Shown here: one piece after another, positions 49,813-61,126 of the stretch | How the letters are laid out: every line of letters starts with the position of its first letter | Position numbering within the stretch: the stretch's first letter is position 1 | Assembly: GCA_002946415.1 (NCBI GenBank) | Contig: NJPS01000034.1 | Span: 909,858 to 973,857, forward strand | Direction: 5' to 3' | Source of the DNA: Rutstroemia sp. NJR-2017a BVV2 | Lineage: Eukaryota; Ascomycota; Leotiomycetes; Helotiales; Rutstroemiaceae | DNA length: 64,000 bases | Position numbers and translations under genes: made by a program | The notes under the pieces: model-generated | The model's database searches: none | Told to the model about the DNA's origin: nothing | The model's input: only the letters and a program-made list of their open reading frames with translations

Positions 49813-51245
49813 CTAACCCACCACAGATACCCTCTGTGCATAAAAGTCTGCAGCCTGGTCAAATGAGCTGATCAGCTTATCGTAGAGTCGCCGAACCGCT
49901 TGGGGTTCGTGTTTCATGCCTATGGAAAGTGATCCGTCTGGTGATGGGAAGAATAGAACCTTACGTAGATCCCGAGCCAGCCCTTCTAGGCTCTTGAATG
50001 CTGGCGAGAACTCAGAGCCGATGATTGCAAAGCTCTCCTCTGCCATATCTTCTGACTTGGTCCGCGCCAAAATGTCCCAGCTACCGGCTTGCCAGCGCTG
50101 GAGTCGACTTTTCGAAGGGAGTCACTTGTGGCCCCCAAATATGGCAATCCACAGGAAGACGTAAAAAAACGACTCTATATCATGATGGTATGTGTGTGAC
50201 TTACGCGCAAGCAATTCTATTGCTATGAATGCCTTGATTCTAATAATCTCTCCCGGCTTCTTTGGGCCGATTGCCAGTTCCATGGCTAGGTCGAGATTAA
50301 CCAGAATTCCTTGTGGGTCCCCCGGCCTCTTTATCTCCGGGATGATAATGTTATCCTTGGAGATGTCTTGGTGGAGTATCTTCCCATCTAGGTAGAGAGA
50401 CCGATGTTCCTTTATAGCGTCGCGGCAGCCCTCAAGGAACTCTAGGACAGTGTCAAATTTATCGAGAGGATGGCCAAAAGGAGAAACAACCAAACAGCAG
50501 AAGTTCGGGTCATCGAAGGGTAGAATGCTGTCGTCATTAGGATGCTTCCGACCAAGTGGTCTAACCTCTCCACTACAGGCGTTAGCAACTCCTAGACTTA
50601 CACTAATACCTTTCGACTGCACCATATCTGCTGTAGCTGGGTTCATCGCCAGAAGAAGCTTTCGGGGAACGCCAAAACGCAGGCCTTGCCAGAGGTTCGA
50701 AATGCTGTTTAGCTTTTGTTGGCCAAAGAGTTGCATCACCCCCCAGACCTTACGTTCCTTGACCAGTCGCAAGATATCTTCTTCTCGGCTTCGTTCATTC
50801 GACCGCCAAGACGATTTGAAAACGAACTCCCAATCCATCGAACCTGATCTACTCGCTTTATAACAAGTAGGTCCCTGGCTCTCTACCCTTCGAGGAAATG
50901 CAATTGGGCTGTCTTCCAGGTAGAGTCTGCGTCAAATGGCTCGCAGCTATACAAGCCGGATCGGTCGAACACCCAAAGCTGCATCATGGACCCAAAGACG
51001 TAGAAACCGTGTAGGAAAAGGCGGGTTGGCTGACTCATGAATACCTCCCGAGCGTGTCCGTAGAGGCGCAGAAACCCTTGAAAGTAATCATCACCAGTGT
51101 CCTCCTAGAATTGACCGACAACCCTGAACATCAGCCCAGGTATAGCCACCATCACACGAAGATTCATTTGGAACGAGAAAGAGATGCGACGTGTGCTGAG
51201 GGGAAGATTCTGTTCTTGGACTCATGCTACATCGGGTTGGACGAG
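49813..51245 (-). pseudogene. FunK1-type fungal protein kinase, decayed
   Basis: Reading downward, 51245-51130 gives SHLFLVPNESSCDGGYTWAD, then a frame change, then 51110-50898 gives FQGFLRLYGHAREVFMSQP and MMQLWVFDRSGLYSCEPFD, all standard for the N-terminal FunK1 half. A stop and an internal loss follow. The catalytic half (50896-49813) starts GPTCYKASRSGSMDWEFVFK and has ILHQDISKDNIII (catalytic loop HxDxxxxN), VNLDLA in place of DFG and HTYHHDIESFFYVFLW. A TGA at 50122-50124 interrupts this frame, yet homology continues past it as SRLQRWQAGSWDILA and FSPAFKSLEGLARDLR. FunK1 kinases are a fungal-only family expanded in accessory genomes. Several lesions make it very unlikely to be active. 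Confidence 0.85.
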
Positions 51246-52646
51246 CCGTGTTCATCTTGAGTCTTTTATTGATGGGTCGAATATGAGAGTTCGGAAAGAT
51301 TCGCGAATTCAAGAGCATGCGACATACCGTTTTACTTGTAGGTAGAAATGTCTTTTGCGTTGAGGTGAAGAAGACGGATAATAAATTGAGTTTCATTAGC
51401 GGGTGACTTGGAAATTCACTAGTCCTAACGGTAACATACCTTACGAACTAGGCTCCACCGCTGACATTATTCGAGGTTCAAGGTCATCATCATAACCTGA
51501 GAATGCCAATGCTTGCATATTATATCTACGGCCTTTCAAAAAGGTACTTCAGGCTCGATATTACGGTCAAGGAAAAGCCCCGTCTTTGGTGCCGATGACA
51601 CCTTGCTCTTGTTCAGCTACCACTGGCCACGCGACAATTCTCACTCCTCTACGGAGGGGAAGGAAAATTCTATCGCGATGTAGAAAATGGCCAGCATCCA
51701 TTTGATTATCGACCCCGCGTACAGCAGTCCTGGGGAATACGCCAGTGATATTTGATGCAAGAATATCCGCAGTCGAGCTATCGACACCTAACGTACTGGT
51801 GATCTCATCAGACCGCTTGTCAGCTAGTGGACAGTTAGTAGAAGACTTCTGACCCTTCCTCTTCTCAGCAACATGCGTAGTCTTGTATGTTTGCCTCGTT
51901 GTATATAATCCAAAGCCATGAGATTGCCGGACCTGGACCACGCGGCAATCAGAAGAGGGTGGAGATGTTCGGAGGTGTGGGTGCAGAAGACTCGTCGACG
52001 GTAATCAAGTCAGACGCTCTATCGCTGTTTAGTTCTGTCCATATTCAACGCCCATTCCATCATTGGAGATGTAGAAGATTTTCTGTTTGAATGTGGCATC
52101 CTCGACGTTAGGAACTGGGTATCTATCCAGAATCGAGCTAGATTTTGCCGAGCTAAGTTCAAAATTAAATTCATACTGTCCAGAATTTGGGGCATCTAGT
52201 ACCTAGTACTATAGTAGGTCTTGCAGTGGTGAGTAGCGTGTAAGGCGAAACTTATGATGGAATCCTGAGTTGGCATATGGTAGCAGGTACGCACGCTAGA
52301 TAGGAACTGTGTCACAGCAGAATTGACACCTTTGGAAGGAATGGCGCATTCTCTTCATAACTTCTAATACCATGGACTTCTGCACGCAGCCTTCAAAAGA
52401 CACCAGCCTCCCCCATATTTCGATTTAGCCAGCCTGCCATCGCTACGCGACTACGTTCTGACAAATACCAATTTCTAGCCATCATGTGAAAAGAGTTCCA
52501 TCTCATCTTCCGAACGATAATCAAAAATCTCCCACTGTTTATAATTCCGATCCAGATCTGGCACAATGTTAGCTAGATGTCTCAAAATTACGAACCAGGG
52601 CAGGGACACTGACAAAGCTAACTCAACAACGCTTGCAGATTCACTA
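51246..52646. other. gene-free stretch of 1.4 kb
   Basis: A 124-codon minus-strand ORF at 51567-51941 contains NQMDAGHFLHRDRIF but I do not recognise it and cannot support it as a gene. The rest shows nothing. Confidence 0.4.
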
Positions 52647-54366
52647 TCATCCATCCCTATGGAAATTTGGAGGTGAGTTTGTTCCGTCTCGAACGAGATT
52701 CTTGGAATGGGCCTCTTCCAAAAGTTGCAGAATTTGTTCGCTTGTACCACAACTTTTACGCCGATAAACAGAGAACACGGTGCGAGAGTCTGATATTGCC
52801 AGTGGATTGGCACCTCTATCAAGAAGGAGTTTTACCACGTCGAAGTGTTTCATTTTCACTGCGTAGTATAATGGCCCCTCCCTCCTACCCTTTAAGTCTG
52901 CTCCATGATCAAGTAGTATCTTTACGCCTTCAAGTTTGCCATTTTCTGCCGCAAATTCTAATGGAGACAACCATGAATTGCTACCATCGACGCCTGCCCC
53001 ATGATCAAGCAGCAACTTCATTATAGGTATGATCTCATTTTCAGACGCAGAACATAATGCAGAGGAACTGGAGTTTTTTAAGTTTGGGTCGGCTCCGTGC
53101 TCGAGTAGTACCTTGACAACTGAGGTATGTCCATTTTGACTTGCACAAGCTAGTGGTGAGGACCACGAGTTTTTTCCTATATCTGGGTTGGCCCCGTGCT
53201 CGAGTAGTACCTTGACAACTGAGGTATGTCCATTTTGACTTGCACAAGCTAGTGGTGAGGACCACGAGTTTTTTCCTATATCTGGGTTGGCCCCGTGCTC
53301 GAGTAGTACCTTGACAACTGAGGTATGTCCATTTTGACTTGCACAAGCTAGTGGTGAGGACCACGAGTTTTTCCCTATATCTGGGTTGGCCCCGTGCTCG
53401 AGTAGTACCTTGACAACCGAGGTATATCCTCCTCGGCTTGCACAAGCTAGTGGTAAGTAATCTGAGCCGGCTCCTATATCTGGGTTGGCCCCGTGCTCGA
53501 GTAGTACCTTGACAACTGAGGTATGTCCTCCTCGGCTTGCACAAGCTAGTGGTAAGTAATCTGAGCCGGCTCCTATATCCGGGTTGGCCCCGTGCTCGAG
53601 GAGTACCTTGACAACTGAGGTATATCCTCCTCGGCTTGCACAAGCTAGTGGTAAGTACTCTGAGCCGGCTCCTATATCTGGGTTGGCCCCGTGCTCGAGG
53701 AGTACCTTGACAACTGAGGTATGTCCTTCTCCGCTTGCACAAGCTAGTGGTGAGTCTCCTGCGGGTGACTTTGCGTCTATATCTGCACCTTTACCAAACA
53801 ATAAATCAGCAATGGCGATATTCCCGCTCTTGCAGGCCAGGTGCAATGCCGTCAGACCTCGGTCGTCAGCCGTTTTTGTACTTGTGTTTTGCGAAATCAA
53901 CAATCTAACCCTCTCCTCGTCACCTTCGCGGGATGCCCACAATAGTTCCAGACCCCGTTCATCTGCATTTGATACTTTCGCTGTGCTTACAGCTTCATTG
54001 TAGAATTTGTCTAAATCTTTGTCGGTATATTGACCACCGTGTGCTTGCCGCATATGCTTCCGCAAATAGTCTTTCCGAGCGGTAATGAGAGGTGTGCAAC
54101 CTGGAATTTTGCATTTGAATTCGATAGCGGTGGTTCGATGAATTGATTTGTGGCGCTCAAGACCGGTTTTAAGACTGAATTTTCTATGGCACAGATAACA
54201 TGGATACGGTCTGTCATGTTTCTTTCGATGTCGGCTGAAAGCAGTGATTACTCAGACAAAGTTACAACCAAAGTTGTGTTGGATTCTCTTACTTGTAATC
54301 CATGCGTTTCTCAAAAACCTTACGGCAATCCTTACAATTGAAAACAGAGCTGCTGTCAGAAGTCAT
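52647..54366 (-). CDS. C2H2 zinc finger and ankyrin-repeat protein
   Basis: Joined as complement(52647..54234, 54293..54366), 553 residues. The 58-nt intron splits the first zinc finger. The N-terminal 100 residues hold three C2H2-like fingers: FNCKDCRKVFEKRMDYNRHR, YPCYLCHRKFSLKTGLERH and FKCKIPGCTPL followed by YLRKHMRQAH. About twelve ankyrin units follow, each near 33 residues (SPLACASxxGHTSVVKVLLE, HGANPDIG). Six central units are almost identical at the DNA level. Such proteins may bind nucleic acid and partners; no function is known to me. A minus-strand ORF continues in another frame to 52475, so an extra 3' exon is possible. Confidence 0.85.
53030..53760. repeat. 99-bp tandem repeat array within the ankyrin gene
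   Basis: Units repeat with an exact 99-bp period (the string CCATTTTGACTTGCAC starts at 53131, 53230 and 53329). Three units of one type are essentially identical, followed by three of a second type that share CTCCTCGGCTTGCAC. This is coding DNA; each unit equals one ankyrin repeat of 33 residues. Confidence 0.95.
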
Positions 54367-55215
54367 AGTTCGAGCAGCAAGTGATGAGTGCCAAATTGGG
54401 TTGAGTGAGAATAGTCCTTATTGTCTCAAAAGTAGCAGTTCGAAGTAAAAGAATGAGATCAGAAGCAAGGCGTACTGTAGCCTGAGAATATGTTTCCATC
54501 GGCTTTTGAGAAAAGGGCCATATGAGGGCCAACTTGGCGGGCGTCGGGCACAGCTGCAGGGCGTTTTGCCCCTCATCCGCCCGTGCCGCCCAACCAAAAA
54601 CGTGATTTTACCTTAAAAAACACTATAACTCAGCCAATTTTTGATAGAACTTGATGCCACCGAGCTAGAATTACTTACGCAATTGATTATTATCGGTTTA
54701 ATTCAATCGTAAATATCAACAGTATTACCAGGTTGTAAAAAGTAGAGAGAATTCACGTGATGATGACCGCCACCAGATGCAGGGCGCAGTCCAGCTGACC
54801 GTGCGTACGAAAACAATTTCTTTTTACTTTCCTGCTTTCTTGTTCCTACGCGCACATCTCATCCACGTACGACTTTCCCTCATCTAATTCAGAATATCGC
54901 ACACTGCAGAAGTCAAGTCGGAGAAAAACAGCCAAGTAGCGCTTCACTTGAGTCCAATCTACCTAAGCCAAAACTCATTTTGCTCCCAAAAATTATCTCA
55001 CATTGACCAAACCATCACCACCAGCAAGATTCGAAGATTCCTCAACAAAGACAAGACCCTCTTGCTTACAATGGAGAACTGGAGCAACAGACACAAAAAT
55101 ACTCTACGGGCTATGGATGGGCCTCAGGAGAACGAGAGGAGGGAAGATTCTCGGGAACAGCTACATTTTCATGAAACCGGCCTTGGGTGAGCTTTTTTTT
55201 TAGTCAGCTGACGGT
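54367..55215. other. divergent intergenic region with possible repeat element
   Basis: It contains a GC-rich segment with the small hairpin GGGCGTTTTGCCC near 54557 and an AT-rich block with CACTATAACTCAGCCAATTT near 54622. The style resembles dispersed fungal repeats, but I cannot verify copies elsewhere. Upstream ORFs at 54948-55203 are probably leader sequence. Confidence 0.4.
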
Positions 55216-56271
55216 ATGCCAAAAAGATCAGGAAAGCTATCCACTCTAGCTAAGGATGTAAATGTGGAGGCGGATGTGGGGCCGACTGCGGCTCTGCCAC
55301 ACCCTCTTGGCGATGCAACACCCGCTTCGCAAGATCATGTGATAGAGCTCCAGAATCAAATCAACTCTCTCAAGGATCGACTCACAAAAGCCGAAAATAA
55401 TCTCGCTCATTTGACGTCCCAGACTCTATCTCATGGATCTACAACATCTACGCCATTCGGCTCGGGATTGGTGCCACTGTTCAATTCCCAACAAGCAACT
55501 GGTTCTGAGACCTCCACGACTTCAGCTAGTGAAGATTCTGTTCCTGCTCAACAAATACCGTTGGGTGCATATGATGTTGGGGTATCATATTCTACATCCG
55601 TCGCCAGTCATGACACTACAGGATCAAACTTTGATGAAATGGATGCGCTCTGCGACTTCAACGGTGCTTCGACCTCATCGCCTCTGATTATGGACTCAGG
55701 CTCTCGACCAGACTTCCATAGCATGGGGATACATCCAGCCAGCTATTTAATGCCTGCTGTTCCATATTTCGACATTCAAATGGACCTCTCTCAGACGGAA
55801 CAATGCACAGCTTCCCCTGTCATCACTAGTGACCAACCTTTCGACTTTGGACAGTATTCAGACCCTGGACTAGACTTCCCTAGCATGTGGCCACAGACAG
55901 CTACTGATTCTACGTTTGCTGCTCCAATTCCTAACATTGGAATGGGCCTCCCTCACATGGAACAACACACAGCTACCCCTTTCATGCCTGGCAGCCTATC
56001 TGTCGACTTTGGACAGGACATCGTCACCATGGGGCAGCTCAACTCTACTGCCTCAACACCTAGTACCTCAATTGTTGTTACAACTCAGCCCAAGTCTAGG
56101 TACAGATGTCGCACCTGCAGCGAGTCCTTTGGTCGTGCAGCTGATCGCGACCGTCATGCTCGCAAACACAATCCCAATGCTACTCGCTACCCTTGTCCAC
56201 ACCACAGTTGTCATGAATCTTTTGTGAGAAAAGATAAACTCAAGGACCATCAGAAAAACAAGAAGCATTAG
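55216..56271 (+). CDS. C2H2 zinc finger transcription factor
   Basis: Single exon, 351 residues. A basic start (MPKRSGKLS) is followed by a short coiled segment HVIELQNQINSLKDRLTKAE (residues about 41-68). The middle 220 residues are Ser/Thr/Gln/Pro-rich with several repeats of a motif like DFGQYSDPGLDFPSMWPQ, the look of an activation domain. Two C2H2 fingers close the protein: YRCRTCSESFGRAADRDRHA and YPCPHHSCHESFVRKDKLKD, ending HQKNKKH. DNA binding is expected; targets are unknown. It is divergent from the ankyrin/C2H2 gene, 849 bp apart. Confidence 0.82.
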   Translation: MPKRSGKLSTLAKDVNVEADVGPTAALPHPLGDATPASQDHVIELQNQINSLKDRLTKAENNLAHLTSQTLSHGSTTSTPFGSGLVPLFNSQQATGSETSTTSASEDSVPAQQIPLGAYDVGVSYSTSVASHDTTGSNFDEMDALCDFNGASTSSPLIMDSGSRPDFHSMGIHPASYLMPAVPYFDIQMDLSQTEQCTASPVITSDQPFDFGQYSDPGLDFPSMWPQTATDSTFAAPIPNIGMGLPHMEQHTATPFMPGSLSVDFGQDIVTMGQLNSTASTPSTSIVVTTQPKSRYRCRTCSESFGRAADRDRHARKHNPNATRYPCPHHSCHESFVRKDKLKDHQKNKKH

Positions 56272-57056
56272 ATTTGTGATTGGTATGACGCTAGCCTGCT
56301 TGGTATGATGGGTGAAGGTTGATGTGTAACGAATTTCCTTTATTATCTGCTGACTTTTCGCATTTTCCCTTTTCTCCAGAGGTACTGCAAGCTCTCTTTG
56401 CCAGTTTTCATTTTAAAATGTTCACTTGGTTCTCTTTCTTTCACCATGTAGTCCTCGCGATGTGTTCCTTCCTTTCGGCTTGAGATAATTTTTGTTTTGC
56501 TTTAGAAATCACAAAATCGGCAAGAAAAGAAAAACCCAGAACCTTGGTGGCAGTCTCATTTAATTTCAATACAATTATCCTTTTCTCAAAACAGAAATTC
56601 AGACATTATAACCCCTTGTGAATAGTAACCATCCGACAATTTACTTTTCGAAGCTTAATGTTCTCCTCAGACCATAAGAAGGTGGCTCGCCATCCTTGCA
56701 CTTGTAGATAGCATGGGAATGCTTATTCAATGCTGTATCTGAGTAGACAATAAATGATGAGAGTCTGTAGGTTCCAACGAGGCAGATGCAAAATATCATA
56801 CATGCATGCACGTAGCTGCCTAGGTGCCTACCTTATCACAACAAAACTGGTACCTTCAAGACCTTGGGTATTTGCAAACAAGGATCCGCAAGGCAGTGAC
56901 AAAGAGAACAGTTATATACCTGACCTTGAACAAATGTCTTACACACTACGCGCTCATTTCATGCGTTTAAATCCCGATGTTCTTGTCCAAGAGAAGTCCC
57001 AGCATTCGGTTGCGTCTTCCAACCACTACTTATCTTTTCTCCGGATGGAAGGGTCC
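56272..57056. other. intergenic
   Basis: 3' flank of the C2H2 gene. A 104-codon ORF at 56754-57068 has no recognisable feature and I do not claim it. Confidence 0.45.
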
Positions 57057-57335
57057 CTAAACGTTTAGCTCTATGTAGCAGACTCGGGGTAGCATCATGA
57101 CGGAACAGATCGTGGCCCAGAAATCTCGGCTTCCAAAGCCTCTGTGATTGTCGAAGACCTCTGTCATATAACCTCTGTCATTTTCGAAAGCTCTGTCATT
57201 GTCCAAAGCTCTATCATTGTCGAAACCTCTGTCATTCTGGATCCAATCGCCATTTAAGGTAGGAGGTGAGTTGTGTATAGATGAAGGCCCAGGCACTTCG
57301 TTTCCCAATATGACCTTTTTGCGTTTTTGAGCCAT
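57057..57335 (-). CDS. possible small protein with NDRxxDNDRA repeats
   Basis: ORF of 92 residues starting MAQKRKKVILGNEVPGPSS. The centre repeats FDNDRALDNDRAFENDRG, from an 18-bp DNA unit repeated about four times. I recognise no family. The basic start and a clean ATG make it possible, but a chance ORF over a minisatellite is equally likely. Confidence 0.3.
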   Translation of the reverse strand: MAQKRKKVILGNEVPGPSSIHNSPPTLNGDWIQNDRGFDNDRALDNDRAFENDRGYMTEVFDNHRGFGSRDFWATICSVMMLPRVCYIELNV

Positions 57336-58910
57336 AATATGAAGACAAAAGTTGTTGAAGGTTGTTAATTGGAAAGTTGAAGTTTCAGAAAGCTTGCTTG
57401 TAGATGAGAAGTTGTGGAAAGATTGGTTGTGGAAGAGAAGTTGATGATGGGGAAAGCTTCAGCTTCAAAAATTATATCAACAACAATCAAGAAGTAGGCT
57501 ATGTTATTCACCGGACAACCGATAAATTGTTCATTCATAGCTCGGGGCTCTTGTCCGACTCGGACAAGAGAACCAGGTCGCTGGGTGACAACAAGCCCGT
57601 GAATATGGGACGAGAGATGGCTTCACTTCTTATTCGCAGCACTTTTAATAACTTTTCTATGGCAGGTTAAACCTGCGCAATTGGCCCGTTCTGTAGCATA
57701 AGGACCTAGTTTCTTATCTAATTGGCCAGTTTAACTCATACGTCCTGACACGTCCAACCGCTGCAGCCAATATCGTTCATTTTTGAATCTGAACTCGGAC
57801 CAATGAATCCATCACAGACCATGTTGAACATGAACCTGGATACGTACTGTACGGGGACATTCTCCGCTCTCTCTCGACGTTACGTGGGGACGATATCCTC
57901 GGGTTTGTCGGCTGGGTTTAATTTCGCAGTCATGAGCATATATCGGTCGATATGCGCAATGTACCCAATTAACGATGGGACCTTGGTCAGGATGCTGGAG
58001 GTCACCTCATGATCCAATTTGCACTCGGAGTAGACGAGCTCTGGGAATTTACATAGGCCTAGCCTCACTCTGCACAAAGTCAGGTTTGTTCTTTTTAATG
58101 CTCTTGCCGCAGATTCTGTATCAGCAGACTGAGAGGACGAACGTAAGGTTGTATGCGTCGAATCCAGTAAATTTTTGGTTACCGCCAGGAACCTATGTAA
58201 CGAGACATATTCCAAACCCATTCTCTCCTAGATTGATCATACCTACCCTCAGACTAGAATACATGATCAAGAAGATAGGAAGGAAGAATGTGATATACCA
58301 TATGCAGATGGCCAAGTGGTGGTGGTTAGGGCGAGTTGGAATTTACCCGACACGACCCTGTCACTGTCATGGAGAAAGTGTTGATGATGTAGCACGGTAA
58401 AGAAGTTGAAATTGTAGATGGACTATGAACAGAGCATGATCATGACGCTTCTGTACCCAGAGGAAGTCTCGACAGCTATTCAGTCGAGATCGAACTTGCC
58501 AGACACGTCAATATTCGCTAACATTGCACCTACGAGCCGTCCAGTGCCATCAGTTCGCACAAAGAGATAAGCAATGGACTTCAAACTTTCCAGAAAAATA
58601 AAGGGAAAGGAAGTAACTGTTGACCAGGACATATATGCTCGAGAGATGAGACAGAACCTGGGTGAGGGTGCAAGTAGTGGATGAAGGGGAGGTGCGCAGA
58701 CTGGTAGTGGAGGAAGAGGAAGAGGGCATGGAACAGAGAGGGATGGGCGCGGAGGAAGAGACGATGAAGATACTATGGTTGAAGAATGGTTTTATAATAT
58801 AGTGGTTAGGAGCGGAAGATGTCCTTGTAGATGTAGAGTCAATGGGCTTTGGGACTTGAATTTAATGCTCCTTAACCACGTCCAGTTGAGTCTCTTCATA
58901 ATTCTAGGAT
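57336..58910. other. gene-free stretch of 1.6 kb
   Basis: No ORF with recognisable features on either strand. Confidence 0.45.
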
Positions 58911-59922
58911 CTACAGATACTTCGCAATTTCCGTCTCTGTCCATTCCCACAGCGCCTTCCTCAGCTTGGGATTCTCACTCGCCTCAGTCTTTTCATCCGA
59001 CAGCTTCCCAACAGGCACGTAGAAGCCCCCGCTCTTGATCCCCTCTTTCTCGGCCGTGACTGCCCATAACAAATTATATGTCCCCTGCTCCGGGGTAAGC
59101 ATTTGGCCTATGTTTGGCAGATATACCACCAGCTTCTGACTCCACGTCAGATCCGTCACCAAAGAAGTCTTGACGACTCCTGGATGAATTGCGAAAGCTA
59201 AGATGTTAGGGTATCTCTCAGCCAATTCTCGTGCATACAGCAGATTCGCAAGCTTGCTCTGCCCGTAGCGCAGCCATGGCCCTAGTACCGGGAGATCTTG
59301 CTCCGTCCGCAGCTTATCGAACTGAATACCCCCAGATGGCGTACCTTTGAACGCCATGCTAGTCACCATGATGATCCGCACATCTGCGCCTGGCTGCGAC
59401 GCCGTCTTCTCGAGCAGGGGCAGCAGCTTGCGCACGAGAAGTGAGTGGCCCAGCTGGTTTGTCGCAAAGTGGATCTCATAGCCGTCTTTGCTAAGACCAG
59501 TTGGCTTGGCCATGATACCTGCGCAACAAGCTATCACGTCGAGTCGGTCTGGAGTGGTAGATAAGATGTTCTCGGCGGCGGACGCGACAGAGGCATTGTC
59601 AGCAGTGTCGCAAGTGATGAATGTCAGCTTGACTCCCTTCGGCGCGCGCGCAATCACGCCATCGGCCGCTTTGGCGTTGCGCCCTGTGAAGAGAATGTGT
59701 GCAGGGTTATGAGCTGCGAGTTCAAGCACTGTGCCGCTGCCGACGCCAGCGGTGCCTGTTGGGTTGCGTGTTAATTTCAATGGTCACAAAATGTTGGAGC
59801 AGAAATAGGCCGTCACGGAGGAATGCAATAATAAGGTATTTGGACTCACCTCCGGTGATAAGGATCACTTTACCAGATAGGTCGGGAATAGCCTTTTTCG
59901 GTTCAAACTTTAGGTCGGGCAT
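58911..59922 (-). CDS. short-chain dehydrogenase/reductase
   Basis: Joined as complement(58911..59755, 59850..59922), 305 residues. A 94-nt intron (GTGAGT...ACAG) splits the cofactor loop; joined it reads ITGGTAGVGSG (residues 22-32), the Rossmann TGxxxGxG motif. CCAGIM (101-106) stands where NNAG is usual. The catalytic set is Ser157, Tyr188 and Lys192 (RYGQSK). HPGVVKTSL follows, typical of the retinol-dehydrogenase/WW-domain oxidoreductase-like fungal group. It oxidises or reduces an alcohol or carbonyl with NAD(P)(H); the substrate is unknown. An O-methyltransferase relic 1.2 kb away on the same strand suggests a small specialised-metabolism locus (inference). Confidence 0.92.
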
Positions 59923-61126
59923 GATGATGGTGGAGAAGATGGTGTGGGGATGGAGATGAAAAACTGGAAGCGTGGCCGAGGAGTCTCCATTGCCTTTATC
60001 TGTGGCGGTAGATATGGAGAAGACTAGGCATCACTATTACGAAGCACATTTTATGTTGTTGTCGGATTTACATAGCAGCTTCGTCTCCTCCATATGAGGG
60101 TACACTCTACCCTTGTCGATGCGTGCGCGGTCGTTGGCTGCCTGCTTACGAAGGGCATGATTACCCCCGTTCCAGGGACTCGATCTGTCCTCTGTCTTAC
60201 ACGACCGTTGTATATATCGCCTATTTTCTGTTAGTAAAGCCAGAAGGACTTCAGCGAAGTGATCCAGAATCGAGAATTTACGTGAACATTTCGCGACGGG
60301 GATAAACATCCCGAGCATCATGGCAAAAACTGGCTCAAGACATGGAATATCACAGAGTAATGAACGCAAAGCTTCTAGGAAATATCTCTTGGTTACATCC
60401 TTAACGTCAATTTAGGCTTGATTTGGTTCCTTCTCAGACTCAAGCTTTCCCAATGCATCAGCGCGAAGCCCATGCAGGTTAAGTCTCAAGTATTAGAATC
60501 TCATCTTCCGAGATGATTTTCGAATTCCATTGGCGTCCAATATTTCTTCGAGGGCAGAGACTTTTTTGCACATTGGGGGCGGGGGTTAGAGAAGTATGCT
60601 GACCAACACCAACACCAACATTGTGGATTCATCCATCCAAGTAGACATCCAGCTATCATTGGAGAAGCTTAGGAGGCTCGTATTCGATGCGACTTTCTTG
60701 GGAGGACTAGGGTCGGCCTCTGCTGCAGATCAATAATTCAACTGTTTATCTGCGTGTACGAAAACTAATGTCCTTGCGGGAAACTGAGAGGAATTGGATA
60801 CGATAGGTCTAAGTACTTATGTGCAATATTCTTTGGAATCAGGACCAAGTAGGGAGGGCTTGGTAATTGTCTACTGTACCCCGCATTTTCTACCCCGCAT
60901 TGTAAAACCCTTGCGAATCCGCCCTGTAGGTACTGTACCACTTTTACTGTTTGCCTAGTCTTATAACTTTATGCTAATTACACCTACGACTTCATACCTT
61001 CACTGCATCGCATACTTAATATGGCTTCATGAATCAATTGACGCTGGAGGAAGAAGTTCAAATAACGTCCATTCTAGAAATATCTATCCTGCCATCCATG
61101 ACGACCTGTTTCGGCACCTTGCCTTT
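59923..61126. other. gene-free stretch of 1.2 kb
   Basis: Upstream region of the dehydrogenase and 3' flank of the methyltransferase. It includes a short duplicated TACCCCGCATT (near 60879 and 60891). No gene supported. Confidence 0.45.

Noticed and set aside
50122..50124. An intron instead of a premature stop in the FunK1 relic
   Set aside because: The only nearby GT...AG pair would give an intron of about 24 nt, too short for splicing, and homology runs straight through the stop codon.
51567..51941. A 124-codon ORF containing AGHFLHRDR
   Set aside because: No recognisable family, no splice context and a position in decayed sequence; kept only as a note.
53041..53742. A 233-codon minus-strand ORF of Cys/Arg-rich repeats
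   Set aside because: It is the alternate frame of the 99-bp ankyrin repeats. Because 99 is divisible by three, shadow frames stay open.
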